Positions 17,654 to 24,208 of a DNA stretch of 33,539 nucleotides are shown here, in pieces. The position numbers and the translations under genes are program-made. Source of the DNA: Acidithiobacillus sp. (GTDB lineage Bacteria; Pseudomonadota; Gammaproteobacteria; Acidithiobacillales; Acidithiobacillaceae); contig NZ_JAGDVS010000086.1 of assembly GCF_023255755.1 (NCBI RefSeq), forward strand, positions 1-33,539, read 5' to 3'. Below the pieces are notes generated by a model. That model did no database searches. It had not been told where the DNA came from and worked only from the letters and a program-made list of their open reading frames with translations. Numbering within the stretch: the stretch's first letter is position 1; each line of letters starts with the position of its first letter.

Positions 17654-18605
17654 TATGGCCGGGGATTTGCACGGTCTGGCGCAGGCGCAGGTGGCTATTG
17701 TCGGCGATGTGATGCTTGATCGTTACTGGTTTGGCAAAGTCGAACGTATCTCCCCGGAAGCGCCTGTGCCAGTGGTGCAGGTGCGGCGGGAAGAGGAGCG
17801 TCCCGGCGGTGCCGCCAACGTCGCACTGAATGTGCTGGCCTTGGGGGCGCACGCGCTTTTACTGGCCCCGGTCGGAGATGACGGAGCGGGTGAGCGTTTG
17901 GGTATGCTGCTGACGGAAGCAGGGGTCAAGACGGTGCTGATTCCTGATAAGGCCTGTCCAACGACGGTGAAGTTGCGCGTCATCGGTCACCAGCAGCAGC
18001 TCCTGCGCATGGATTTTGAGGCGCAGCCCAGCCAGGCCCACAGCGATGCCTTGCGTCAGCAGGCGCCGGCCTTGTTGACCCATGCCAAGGCACTGCTGCT
18101 GTCCGATTACGGCAAGGGCGCCTTGCGGGAAGTGGAACATCTGGTGGCATTGGGGCGCAGTCTGGGTATTCCAGTGCTGATTGATCCCAAGGGCAGGGAT
18201 TATCGCCCTTACCAGGGTGCGACCATTATTACCCCTAATCTCAGCGAGTTTCAGGCAGTGGCAGGCACCTGGGCGAATGAGGCGCAATTCCGCGCACTGG
18301 GCGAGCAGTGGCGGGAATCTCTGCAACTGGAGGCGCTGCTGGTAACGCGCGGCGAAGAAGGGATGACCCTTTTTATGCAGAATGCCATCTATCACCATCC
18401 GGCTCAGGCCCGGGAAGTCTTTGATGTGACCGGTGCCGGAGACACGGTCATCGCAACCCTGGCGACGGCACTCGCGGCGGGCTGGGCGATGGATCGTGCA
18501 GTGGAACTGGCCAACCGCGCAGCAGGTATCGTCGTGGGCAAGCTGGGGGCAGCTGTCGTGACAGTGGAAGAGTTGGCCGCGACGGAATCCACGCGTGAAG
18601 GCTGA
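17634..18605 (+). CDS. hldA: D-glycero-beta-D-manno-heptose-7-phosphate kinase (RfaE domain I)
   Basis: Phosphorylates heptose 7-phosphate at C1 in the ADP-heptose pathway of LPS inner core. This PfkB-family protein of about 323 residues has [15 protein letters not shown] near the start, [11 protein letters not shown], and the anion hole/catalytic DVTGAGDT with Asp270. It ends after the kinase domain: the C-terminal adenylyltransferase half of bifunctional HldE is missing, so a separate HldC/RfaE2 must be elsewhere. Start choice: ATG 17634 has an AAGG ribosome site inside the end of ugd; ATG 17655, right after the ugd stop, is possible. The end overlaps the ttcA region. Confidence 0.88.
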   Translation: MPSDAPDMAGDLHGLAQAQVAIVGDVMLDRYWFGKVERISPEAPVPVVQVRREEERPGGAANVALNVLALGAHALLLAPVGDDGAGERLGMLLTEAGVKTVLIPDKACPTTVKLRVIGHQQQLLRMDFEAQPSQAHSDALRQQAPALLTHAKALLLSDYGKGALREVEHLVALGRSLGIPVLIDPKGRDYRPYQGATIITPNLSEFQAVAGTWANEAQFRALGEQWRESLQLEALLVTRGEEGMTLFMQNAIYHHPAQAREVFDVTGAGDTVIATLATALAAGWAMDRAVELANRAAGIVVGKLGAAVVTVEELAATESTREG

Positions 18606-18606
18606 G

Positions 18607-19377
18607 ATGGTGACGACACTGCCCCGGCTGCCGGTGCCGAAGCTTTTACAACGCCGGATCGGCCGAGCGATTGCCGATTTCCGCATGATTCAGCCTGGAG
18701 ATCGCATCCTGCTCGGACTGTCCGGCGGGAAAGACTCGCTGACCCTGTTGCACCTGCTGCGGGCCATGCAGCGGCAATCCCCTGTGCCCTTTGAGTTGGG
18801 CGTGGCCACCGTCGACCCCATGAGCCCAGATTATGACCCACAGCCGCTGGTACCTTATCTGCGGGATCTGGGTATTCCGTATTTTCTGGAGCGACAGAAT
18901 ATTTACGAGCGAGCACAAAAGCACCTGCTACGGCCCTCTTATTGCAGTTTTTGTGCGCGGATGCGGCGGGGTGTGTTGTATCGCTGCGCACGGCGCGAAG
19001 GCTATAAGGTCCTGGCGCTTGGTCAGCATCTGGATGATTTCGCTGAAAGCTTCTTCATGTCCATGTTTTACAACGGTGAGTTGCGCACCATGAAGGCGCA
19101 TTATCGGGTGCGGGAAGGCGATTTACGGGTGATCCGCCCCCTGGTGTACTGCCGGGAAAGGCAAACACGCCAGTTTGCCACGGAGCAAGCCCTGCCGGTG
19201 ATTCATGAAAATTGTCCGGCCTGTTTCGGCAAACCGACGGAGCGCCAGCACATGAAAGAACTCCTTGCCACGCAGGAAGCATACGATCCCCGTCTGTTCA
19301 AACAACTCCAGCGCGCTTTGCTGCCGCTGATGGGGCAGGGACTGGAAGGTTTGGAATTTAAGGAAACGCATGACTGA
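18607..19377 (+). CDS. TtcA-like tRNA 2-thiocytidine synthetase family protein
   Basis: PP-loop ATPase of the TtcA family, which uses an Fe-S cluster to put sulfur on C32 of some tRNAs. From the ATG at 18607 (GAAGG site 6 nt before) it has 256 residues: SGGKDS PP-loop (39-44), CSFC (113-116) followed by ARMRRGVLYR, GQHLDD, VIRPLVYCRE, and a second pair CPAC (203-206). E. coli TtcA has the same order of motifs but is about 311 residues long and has GHHRDD and a CNLCG second pair. This protein is therefore a shorter, divergent member and its exact substrate is open. A GTG at 18595 would add four residues and overlap hldA. It overlaps hslO by 8 nt. Confidence 0.8.
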   Translation: MVTTLPRLPVPKLLQRRIGRAIADFRMIQPGDRILLGLSGGKDSLTLLHLLRAMQRQSPVPFELGVATVDPMSPDYDPQPLVPYLRDLGIPYFLERQNIYERAQKHLLRPSYCSFCARMRRGVLYRCARREGYKVLALGQHLDDFAESFFMSMFYNGELRTMKAHYRVREGDLRVIRPLVYCRERQTRQFATEQALPVIHENCPACFGKPTERQHMKELLATQEAYDPRLFKQLQRALLPLMGQGLEGLEFKETHD

Positions 19378-20212
19378 TTATTCGCAGAGTTTTTATTGGG
19401 AGACCTTGCCATTGCGAGGGGCGCGCTGTCGCCTGGATGACATTTACGCGCGGGTGCTGCGGGATTTCTCCGGACCCGAAGGCGTGGCTAAGCTGCTGGG
19501 TGAGGTGCTGGTGGGCTTGGCACTGCTGGCTACTACCCAGAAAAACTATGAACGCCTGATCATGCAGGCGCAGAGCAAAGGTCCGTTGAAGCTGCTGGTG
19601 GCGGAGATGACGGCGGCGGGTGGTATGCGGGCTTATGGTCGATGGGAGGAGGGTGCTACGGCGGATTTCTCGAATCTGCCCGATGCGCTGCTCGCTATTA
19701 CTGCGGACATGGGGCTGGATCGGGATCGTTATCAGGGTTTGGTCACATTGCACGAAACGCTGACCGAGTCCCTCAATGCGTATTTTGCGAAGTCGGTGCA
19801 GTCTCCGGCCTACTTCCGGCTGGCGGTAGACGTGGCGGCGCAGCAGGCCGGGGGTTATTTCCTGCAACGGCTACCCGGCGTACTCAGTACCGAGGATTGG
19901 CGGGTGGCTACCCAATTTATCGCCATCGGCTCGGACCAGTCTTTGCTGAAGGCGCGGCCTGAGCAGTTTCTTCCGGAGATTTTTCCGGAGGAAGCGGTGC
20001 GTTTGCATACTGAGCAGCCTTTGACCTTTTCCTGTTCCTGTTCCCGTAAGCGGGTGGAGCGGATGCTGGTGTCCGTGGGGCAGGCGGAAGCGGAAGAGAC
20101 GTTAGCCACGGAAGGTGCAGTCATCGTCACCTGTGAATACTGCCATGAGGTCTATCGTTTTGCGGACACGGATATCGCACTGCTGTTTGCTGCGGGCCAA
20201 CCGCTGCACTAG
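19370..20212 (+). CDS. hslO: 33 kDa redox-regulated chaperonin Hsp33
   Basis: Hsp33 is a cytosolic holdase switched on by oxidation of its zinc-bound cysteines. The 280-residue protein carries the diagnostic C-terminal CxC (Cys222, Cys224 in SCSCSRKR) and CxxC (Cys255, Cys258 in CEYCHEVY) zinc site. An AAGGA ribosome site precedes the ATG at 19370, inside the end of the TtcA-like gene. It is the last gene of the long run from rnc; about 108 nt separate it from tmRNA, with no obvious terminator. Confidence 0.95.
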   Translation: MTDYSQSFYWETLPLRGARCRLDDIYARVLRDFSGPEGVAKLLGEVLVGLALLATTQKNYERLIMQAQSKGPLKLLVAEMTAAGGMRAYGRWEEGATADFSNLPDALLAITADMGLDRDRYQGLVTLHETLTESLNAYFAKSVQSPAYFRLAVDVAAQQAGGYFLQRLPGVLSTEDWRVATQFIAIGSDQSLLKARPEQFLPEIFPEEAVRLHTEQPLTFSCSCSRKRVERMLVSVGQAEAEETLATEGAVIVTCEYCHEVYRFADTDIALLFAAGQPLH

Positions 20213-20272
20213 CGGTTGGTGGCATAGTCAGGCAGATAGTTCTCCTGTAATATTGGGCAGTGGACGAGGGGT

Positions 20273-20302
20273 TTGGCCTGGGCAACTTTTGGGCCGTATT
20301 CT
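20273..20302 (+). promoter_or_regulatory. Candidate promoter of ssrA
   Basis: TTGGCC (20273-20278) and TATTCT (20297-20302) with an 18-nt spacer, giving a start about 10 nt before the mature tmRNA 5' end. The -35 is weak. Read by eye; other placements are possible. Confidence 0.4.
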
Positions 20303-20320
20303 TGTCCAATAGGGTGAATA

Positions 20321-20684
20321 GGGGGCGACCGGCTTCGACGCAGGTCGCGAAGCCTTCGGTGCATGCAGAGCTGCGGTTTGCTCTTAAAACTGGTCGCAGA
20401 TTCATAATTGCCAACGACAGCAATTACGCCCTCGCTGCTTAAGCAGTGAGCCCTCTGCCCGGATTTGTCTGTGGATCCGGAGCCGAAAGGCGCGCGGAGG
20501 GTCATGAAACACGGAATCGTGCGCATTCTAGTCTGTGGGATGCGTGCTAAATTAAAGCAGAATCGCCATGTCGTCATCCTGTCTGTCGGAGGGCGGTGCG
20601 GTTAAAGCCAAAAGACAAACTACGCATGTAGATCCGGTGGTCTAGGTACTGCGGACGCGGGTTCAATTCCCGCCGCCTCCACCA
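20321..20684 (+). ncRNA. ssrA: Transfer-messenger RNA (tmRNA)
   Basis: Rescues stalled ribosomes and tags the incomplete protein for degradation. The 5' end GGGGGCGACCGGCTTCGACG is the family start, and its first seven bases pair with CGCCTCC just before the encoded ACCA at 20681-20684 to form the tRNA-like acceptor stem (one G-U pair). The T arm GGGTTCAATTCCC precedes it. The tag frame runs from the GCC resume codon at 20410 to TAA at 20440-20442 and encodes ANDSNYALAA, one residue block different from the E. coli tag ANDENYALAA. From memory this tag is the one reported for Acidithiobacillus ferrooxidans. The total length of 364 nt is typical. Confidence 0.97.
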
Positions 20685-20696
20685 ATGAAGTTAAGT

Positions 20697-20728
20697 AAGC
20701 CCCTGATATTATGGGGCTTTATTTTTTT
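20697..20728 (+). terminator. Rho-independent terminator of ssrA
   Basis: Stem AAGCCCC (20697-20703) and GGGGCTT (20713-20719) with a 9-nt AT-rich loop, followed by a run of seven T at 20722-20728. It lies 12 nt after the tmRNA CCA end. Confidence 0.93.
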
Positions 20729-20743
20729 ATCTTGGCCGCATTT

Positions 20744-20832
20744 CTTTCACAATATGAAAGCGGTCTTTAATCGTTGCCATTCACACTAAGGAATGCTTTA
20801 ATTTGATCGCATTCAACTAAAGACAGCTTTCA
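20744..20832 (+). promoter_or_regulatory. Inverted-repeat region before fic, possible operator
   Basis: The AT-rich 104-nt gap before fic holds CTTTCA-N5-TGAAAG (20744-20760) and GAATGC-N12-GCATTC (20791-20814), with a further CTTTCA touching the fic ATG (20827-20832). Repeated half-sites in front of a toxin-like gene could be binding sites for a regulator, perhaps the Fic protein's own winged-helix end. No -35/-10 pair stands out. Function is inferred. Confidence 0.35.
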
Positions 20833-21981
20833 ATGACACGCATCACTGGGACCTACTCAATTTCCACGACACTGGGCGAGTCGGTGCGCGCCTTCGTGCC
20901 CCACGCCTTGCCGCCAGCTGAGCCAGCCCTGTCGCCCGAGGTGTTCACTGACCTCAATCGGCAGGCAGAACTGGCGCTTGCGCGTTTAGCGGGTGTGTCA
21001 GGGTTGGTGCCGTCGGCAGATTGGTTGCTGTACAGCGCCATCCGCAAAGAAGCCCTGCTTACGTCACAGATCGAGGGCACGCAGGCCACGCTGACCGACT
21101 TGTTCGATGAAGAAGCAGGCTTCAAAGTCAGCAACACCGACGACGTGGAAGAAGTGACCAACTACCTGCGTGCATTCCGCTGGACACAGGAGCAACTGCG
21201 CGATCCGAAAGGGCTGCCCATCAGCGTACGGCTGTTGTGCGAGGTGCATCGACGCCTGCTGGATGGAGCGCGCGGCGCAGGTAAACAACCCGGGGAGTTG
21301 CGTCGGTCGCAAAACTGGATTGGTGGAACACGGCCCGGCAATGCGGTTTTCGTACCGCCGCCGCCGGAGCACATATCAACCCTGCTGGCCGACATGGAGC
21401 GCTTCATCCATGACGAAGCGAAGGACCTGCCACCGATGGTCAAGGTGGCGCTCATCCACGCGCAGTTTGAAACCATCCATCCGTTTCTTGACGGCAACGG
21501 GCGCATTGGCCGCCTCCTGATCGCGGCGCTGTTTGAACACTGGGGGTTGCTGTCCGAGCCTTTGATGTACCTCAGCGGCTACCTAAAGCAACACCAGACG
21601 GAGTATTACCGTCGCCTATCGGCTATCCGCACAGATGGGGATTGGGAGTCTTGGGTGATCTTCTTTCTGGAAGGTGTCGCTACAGCCGCTGGCGATGCGG
21701 AAAAAAACATCATCGAGGTCGCCAGTCTGGTGGCTACAGATCGCAGGCGCTTGCTGCAATCCGCCAAGGCAGGCCCGGCCAGCTACCGGCTGTTCGAGAT
21801 GTTGCCGATGATGCCGCGCTTCACCATTGAACGCGTCAGAAAGCAGCTGGACACCAGCTTTCCCACAGCAACGGCGGCCGTAAAACTTCTGGAAGATCTG
21901 GGCGTCGTGACGGAGATGACCGGGCAGAAAAAGAACCGGAGTTACAGCTACCAGGCCTACGTTGAACTGCTCTCTCGGTGA
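20833..21981 (+). CDS. Fic-family protein AMP-transferase (class II)
   Basis: Fic proteins transfer AMP from ATP to hydroxyl side chains of target proteins. The 382-residue product has the Fic core HPFLDGNGRIGR with catalytic His216, phosphate-anchoring GNGR (221-224) and Arg227. An N-terminal inhibitory motif of the [S/T]xxxE[G/N] type, TSQIEG (77-82, inhibitory Glu81), marks it as a self-inhibited class II Fic protein. The C-terminal part (about 310-382) looks like a winged helix. It resembles the large stand-alone Fic proteins with Fic_N domain rather than small toxin FicT. There is a weak ribosome site. It lies directly after ssrA, a common integration point, and no antitoxin gene accompanies it. 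Target unknown. Confidence 0.93.
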   Translation: MTRITGTYSISTTLGESVRAFVPHALPPAEPALSPEVFTDLNRQAELALARLAGVSGLVPSADWLLYSAIRKEALLTSQIEGTQATLTDLFDEEAGFKVSNTDDVEEVTNYLRAFRWTQEQLRDPKGLPISVRLLCEVHRRLLDGARGAGKQPGELRRSQNWIGGTRPGNAVFVPPPPEHISTLLADMERFIHDEAKDLPPMVKVALIHAQFETIHPFLDGNGRIGRLLIAALFEHWGLLSEPLMYLSGYLKQHQTEYYRRLSAIRTDGDWESWVIFFLEGVATAAGDAEKNIIEVASLVATDRRRLLQSAKAGPASYRLFEMLPMMPRFTIERVRKQLDTSFPTATAAVKLLEDLGVVTEMTGQKKNRSYSYQAYVELLSR

Positions 21982-22185
21982 GAAACACCCGCAGGCCCGC
22001 AGCTGGCCGCGTCCTACCTTTGGTTTTCGGTTGACGCTGGTGCTGTCCACTGCAAGCCAAGTCAATTTTAACGGGTGTGCGGCTACTCCAGGTGCCACTT
22101 GCGTTTATGAGGCTCAGCCATATACCCCTCGTTTGAGGAGTCCACTGCCACTAACCGCGTAGCGGTGTCAGCAGCTTCACTAACT
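21982..22185. other. Non-coding stretch after fic, no gene seen
   Basis: Together with the next features this forms a 634-nt gap between fic and hipB. In 21982-22185 I see no reading frame with family character, no terminator and no repeat. Very short minus-strand frames exist and look like decayed mobile DNA. The sequence does not resemble the flanking core genes. Confidence 0.5.
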
Positions 22186-22356
22186 CTACAAATTCGCTGG
22201 GGCGGACTTCCACATTGGCTGGAACAGGCCCTGCCCCTGAAAATAGCGGCGGATTGTCGGGTAGGACGGCAGCGTCACAACCTGCCCCCGCAGGGCGGCC
22301 TGCAGGTTGTAGTAGTGCAATTGGGCGGTCCAGCCTGGATGCTCCCGGTATGGGGT
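22186..22356 (-). pseudogene. Transposase/integrase fragment
   Basis: A 56-codon minus-strand fragment reading TPYREHPGWTAQLHYYN, then LPSYPTIRRYFQGQGL and ending KSAPANL. The HPGWTAQLHYxNL...PSYPTIRRYxxxxGL pattern is what I recall from the N-terminal helix-turn-helix part of DDE-type (rve) transposases/integrases. The frame is closed upstream by a TAA next to a run of nine C (22360-22368 on the plus strand) and downstream by TAG, and the DDE catalytic domain is absent. It is therefore a remnant. Family naming is from memory and tentative. Confidence 0.55.
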
Positions 22357-22408
22357 TTACCCCCCCCCAGCCCCTCACGCTACGTGACCATCAGCGCCTC
22401 TAAAACCA

Positions 22409-22471
22409 TCAATATCCCTGACCGTACTCACGCGCGGCCAGTTGTTTCTGATTGCGGTGAACGACTTCCAT
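22409..22471 (-). CDS. Short minus-strand ORF with good ribosome site, probably broken transposase start
   Basis: Twenty codons starting MEVVHRNQKQLAAREYGQGY then TGA. A strong GGAAGGAG ribosome site lies just upstream, immediately beside hip operator 1. It may be the original start of the transposase gene whose later part is at 22186-22356, broken by small changes, or a random short frame. No function is claimed. Confidence 0.3.
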   Translation of the reverse strand: MEVVHRNQKQLAAREYGQGY

Positions 22472-22487
22472 TTTGGTCTCCTTCCAA

Positions 22488-22505
22488 ATTTCCCGATCAG
22501 GAAAT
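22488..22505. promoter_or_regulatory. hip operator 1 (palindrome)
   Basis: ATTTCCCGATCAGGAAAT, an 18-bp inverted repeat with one mismatched pair. It is the first of three similar sites at exact 50-bp steps before hipB, and lies next to the ribosome site of the short minus-strand frame. HipB proteins bind such palindromes in known hipBA operons (E. coli uses TATCC-N8-GGATA). Confidence 0.75.
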
Positions 22506-22537
22506 AGCAGACCGAATCATGCCCTAACCGCACTAAA

Positions 22538-22555
22538 CATTCCCGATCGGGAAAT
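22538..22555. promoter_or_regulatory. hip operator 2 (palindrome)
   Basis: CATTCCCGATCGGGAAAT, with a perfect 14-bp palindromic core TTCCCGATCGGGAA (22540-22553). It lies 50 bp from operator 1 and just upstream of the candidate -35 box at 22561. Confidence 0.78.
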
Positions 22556-22560
22556 ATCGC

Positions 22561-22606
22561 TTGCACTTAGTCCGGTTTTGACTGACAATTTCCCGAACAG
22601 GAAACT
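22561..22606 (+). promoter_or_regulatory. Candidate hipB promoter region
   Basis: Two overlapping readings are possible: TTGCAC (22561-22566) with GACAAT (22584-22589), 17-nt spacer, or TTGACT (22578-22583) with GAAACT (22601-22606), 17-nt spacer. In both cases operator 3 overlaps the -10 or start region, which fits autorepression. The hipB ATG lacks a clear ribosome site, and with the second reading the message would be nearly leaderless. Confidence 0.45.
22588..22605. promoter_or_regulatory. hip operator 3 (palindrome)
   Basis: ATTTCCCGAACAGGAAAC, the least symmetric of the three copies, 50 bp from operator 2 and 10 bp before the hipB ATG. It covers the expected RNA start or -10 box. Confidence 0.75.
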
Positions 22607-22615
22607 GAGTCAGCC

Positions 22616-22876
22616 ATGCCATTCATTCGATCACCTCAACAACTCGGCGATGCACTGCGTGGAGCTCGCAAACAACTCGGGCTGACCCAGCCCCAGTTGG
22701 CGCTGGCAGCTGGGGTGGGCGTGCGCTTCATTGTCGACCTTGAAGCAGGCAAGCCCACCTTGCGGCTGGAAAATGTGCTGAGGGTCATTGATGCTCTGGG
22801 TGGTGAGCTTCAGTTGAGTGGATTGCCATCCGCTGCTTCCGACGCTCAACGAGAGGATGACGGCCATGGCGCATGA
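22616..22876 (+). CDS. hipB: HipB-like antitoxin / XRE-family repressor
   Basis: An 86-residue helix-turn-helix protein. The XRE fold runs from about 8 to 65: LGDALRGARKQLGLTQPQLA, then AGVGVRFIVDLEAGKPTLRLENVLRVIDALG, very like HipB antitoxins. In known systems HipB binds the HipA kinase and represses its own operon. The reading frame is complete and overlaps hipA by 11 nt (hipA ATG at 22866), the usual coupling. Three palindromes at 50-bp intervals precede it. As hipA is broken, this may now be a free-standing repressor. Family is well supported; function as antitoxin here is inferred. Confidence 0.88.
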   Translation: MPFIRSPQQLGDALRGARKQLGLTQPQLALAAGVGVRFIVDLEAGKPTLRLENVLRVIDALGGELQLSGLPSAASDAQREDDGHGA

Positions 22877-23425
22877 ACTGGAAGTCTGGCTTTTCGCCGA
22901 TCGTGTCGGCACGTTGGCGCTGGTCGATGGGCGGCTAAGCTTTTGCTACGCTCCCAGTTGGCTGACTCACAAAGACGCCATTGCCTTGTCCGCCTCGCTG
23001 CCCCTGCAAACGGAGCCGTTAGACGACCGCAAAACGCGCCCCTTTTTTGCGGGTCTTCTACCCGAAGGGCAAATGCGCCGCTTGATTGCGCAGCAGTTCA
23101 GGTGTCTGACCAGAACGACTTTGCGCTGCTGGACCACATCGGTGGCGAATGTGCCGGGGCTGTGACCTTCCTTGAGCCGGGGCAGACTATGCCTGTTTCG
23201 ACAGGCGGCGATGACGTTCAATGGCTGAGCGACGCGGAAGTCGTGGTCATCCTGGATGAATTACCGCGTCACCCCATGTTGGCAGGAAAAGATGGCTTGC
23301 GGCTTTCTTTGGCTGGTGCTCAAGACAAACTTCCGGTGGTGTTTGGTGGTGCGTGCATCGGGCTGCCCCTCAATGGCACGCCTAGTTCCCACATCCTGAA
23401 ATCGTCATCAATTCGTGTTGAATGA
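22866..23425 (+). pseudogene. hipA: hipA-like toxin kinase, frameshifted and truncated
   Basis: HipA is a serine kinase that stops translation by phosphorylating glutamyl-tRNA synthetase. The start MAHELEVWLFADRVGTLAL and FFAGLLPEGQMRRLIAQQF is the HipA N-terminal subdomain. At about 23096-23101 one base appears lost: the next part, QVSDQNDFALLDHIGGECAGA, continues in another frame and runs on through GLRLSLAGAQDKLPVV and SSHILK. It then stops after SSSIRVE at 23425. About 187 of the usual 430 or so residues remain and the catalytic kinase lobe is gone. A sequencing error could explain the frameshift but not the truncation. Confidence 0.88.
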
Positions 23426-23448
23426 TACGCAGATTCAAGACAGGGTAG

Positions 23449-23477
23449 TTGACCTTCATCTCATGAAATACTTTACT
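23449..23477 (+). promoter_or_regulatory. Candidate promoter of the yceD-rpmF-fab operon
   Basis: TTGACC (23449-23454), a 17-nt spacer and TTTACT (23472-23477), between the broken end of hipA and yceD. RNA would begin about 25 nt before the yceD ATG. The -35 is good and the -10 is poor. Confidence 0.45.
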
Positions 23478-23509
23478 TAATCCGCAGTCATCGCTAACAT
23501 GCCGCGCTT

Positions 23510-23971
23510 ATGTTTTCCGCTAAAACCAACAGTCTGCATCTTACCAAAGTGACCGGCCCTGGCGATCGCCTGGAAGGTCCGGTTGATCTTGCTGCATGGA
23601 GTCGTCTGGCGGCGGCGACGGCAGAAGTGAAATCGGTGCAGGCAGATCTGGATTTGCAGCGAAATGGTTCAGTCGTATTGGCAGACGGATTTATAGAGGT
23701 TTCTGGACAAATTCGCTGTGAGCGTTGCCTGGGAAACATGCCTTTATCTTTAAAGGTGCCCGTGCATAGCGGTCTGGCTGAAACCGAAGAGATGGTCAGC
23801 ACGTTGGATCCGGATCTGGACATCGTGTTGGCCGATAGGGGTGTTGTGGCACTGCAGGTGTGGTTGGAAGACGAGGTTCTGCTGGCTTTGCCCATGATTC
23901 CGCGTTGTGCGGAGTGGCAATCCGGCACTTGTCCGGTATCCGGACTGGAAGCATTTATTATTGTTGATTAA
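23510..23971 (+). CDS. yceD: YceD/DUF177 family protein, 23S rRNA accumulation protein
   Basis: Small protein linked to 23S rRNA accumulation/ribosome assembly and almost always encoded just before rpmF. The 153-residue product has the family cysteine motif IRCERCLGNMPL (near 74-85) and the pattern of acidic C-terminal residues, followed by PMIPRCAEW. The ATG at 23510 lacks a clear ribosome site, possibly because the island ends less than 100 nt upstream and replaced the original leader. rpmF follows after 14 nt. Context makes the call firm. Confidence 0.85.
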   Translation: MFSAKTNSLHLTKVTGPGDRLEGPVDLAAWSRLAAATAEVKSVQADLDLQRNGSVVLADGFIEVSGQIRCERCLGNMPLSLKVPVHSGLAETEEMVSTLDPDLDIVLADRGVVALQVWLEDEVLLALPMIPRCAEWQSGTCPVSGLEAFIIVD

Positions 23972-23985
23972 TGGAGATTTGAGAC

Positions 23986-24171
23986 ATGGCCGTACCACAA
24001 AGTAAAACTTCCCATTCACGTCGTAATATGCGTCGTGCCCATGATTTTCTGGTAACCGTCAACCGCTCGGTCTGTGCGAATTGTGGCGCTGCCAAGTTAC
24101 CTCATCACGTTTGCCCCGAGTGCGGATTCTACAAGGGCCGTGAAATGGTCAAGAAGTCTGTGGAAGCCTGA
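23986..24171 (+). CDS. rpmF: 50S ribosomal protein bL32
   Basis: A 61-residue ribosomal protein beginning [20 protein letters not shown], the family start. It keeps the four-cysteine zinc ribbon CANC...CPEC (C+ form) seen in many bacteria but absent from E. coli L32. A GGAG ribosome site lies 8-9 nt before the ATG. Its place between yceD and plsX is conserved. Confidence 0.98.
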   Translation: MAVPQSKTSHSRRNMRRAHDFLVTVNRSVCANCGAAKLPHHVCPECGFYKGREMVKKSVEA

Positions 24172-24208
24172 GTGACTTGCTGAACCGGCACAACGCGAGC
24201 TTGTTCTC

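Noticed and set aside
17859-18686. 275-codon open frame antisense to hldA
   Set aside because: Antisense shadow of a clear PfkB-family gene.
20260-20442. Open frame ending in ANDSNYALAA
   Set aside because: Only the last ten codons are translated, as the tmRNA tag; the rest is structural RNA.
22165-22527. 120-codon plus-strand frame across the fic-hipB gap
   Set aside because: It is antisense to the recognisable transposase fragment and runs through the poly-C tract; no family character.
22488-22605. CRISPR-like array
   Set aside because: Three repeats at regular spacing, but the repeats are 18-bp degenerate palindromes before an XRE gene; operators explain them better, and no cas genes are present.
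20650-23510. Second copy of the ssrA 3' end as an att site, or an integrase gene
   Set aside because: I looked for GGGTTCAATTCCCGCC or a CCTCCACCA-like repeat before yceD and for a tyrosine recombinase frame and found neither.
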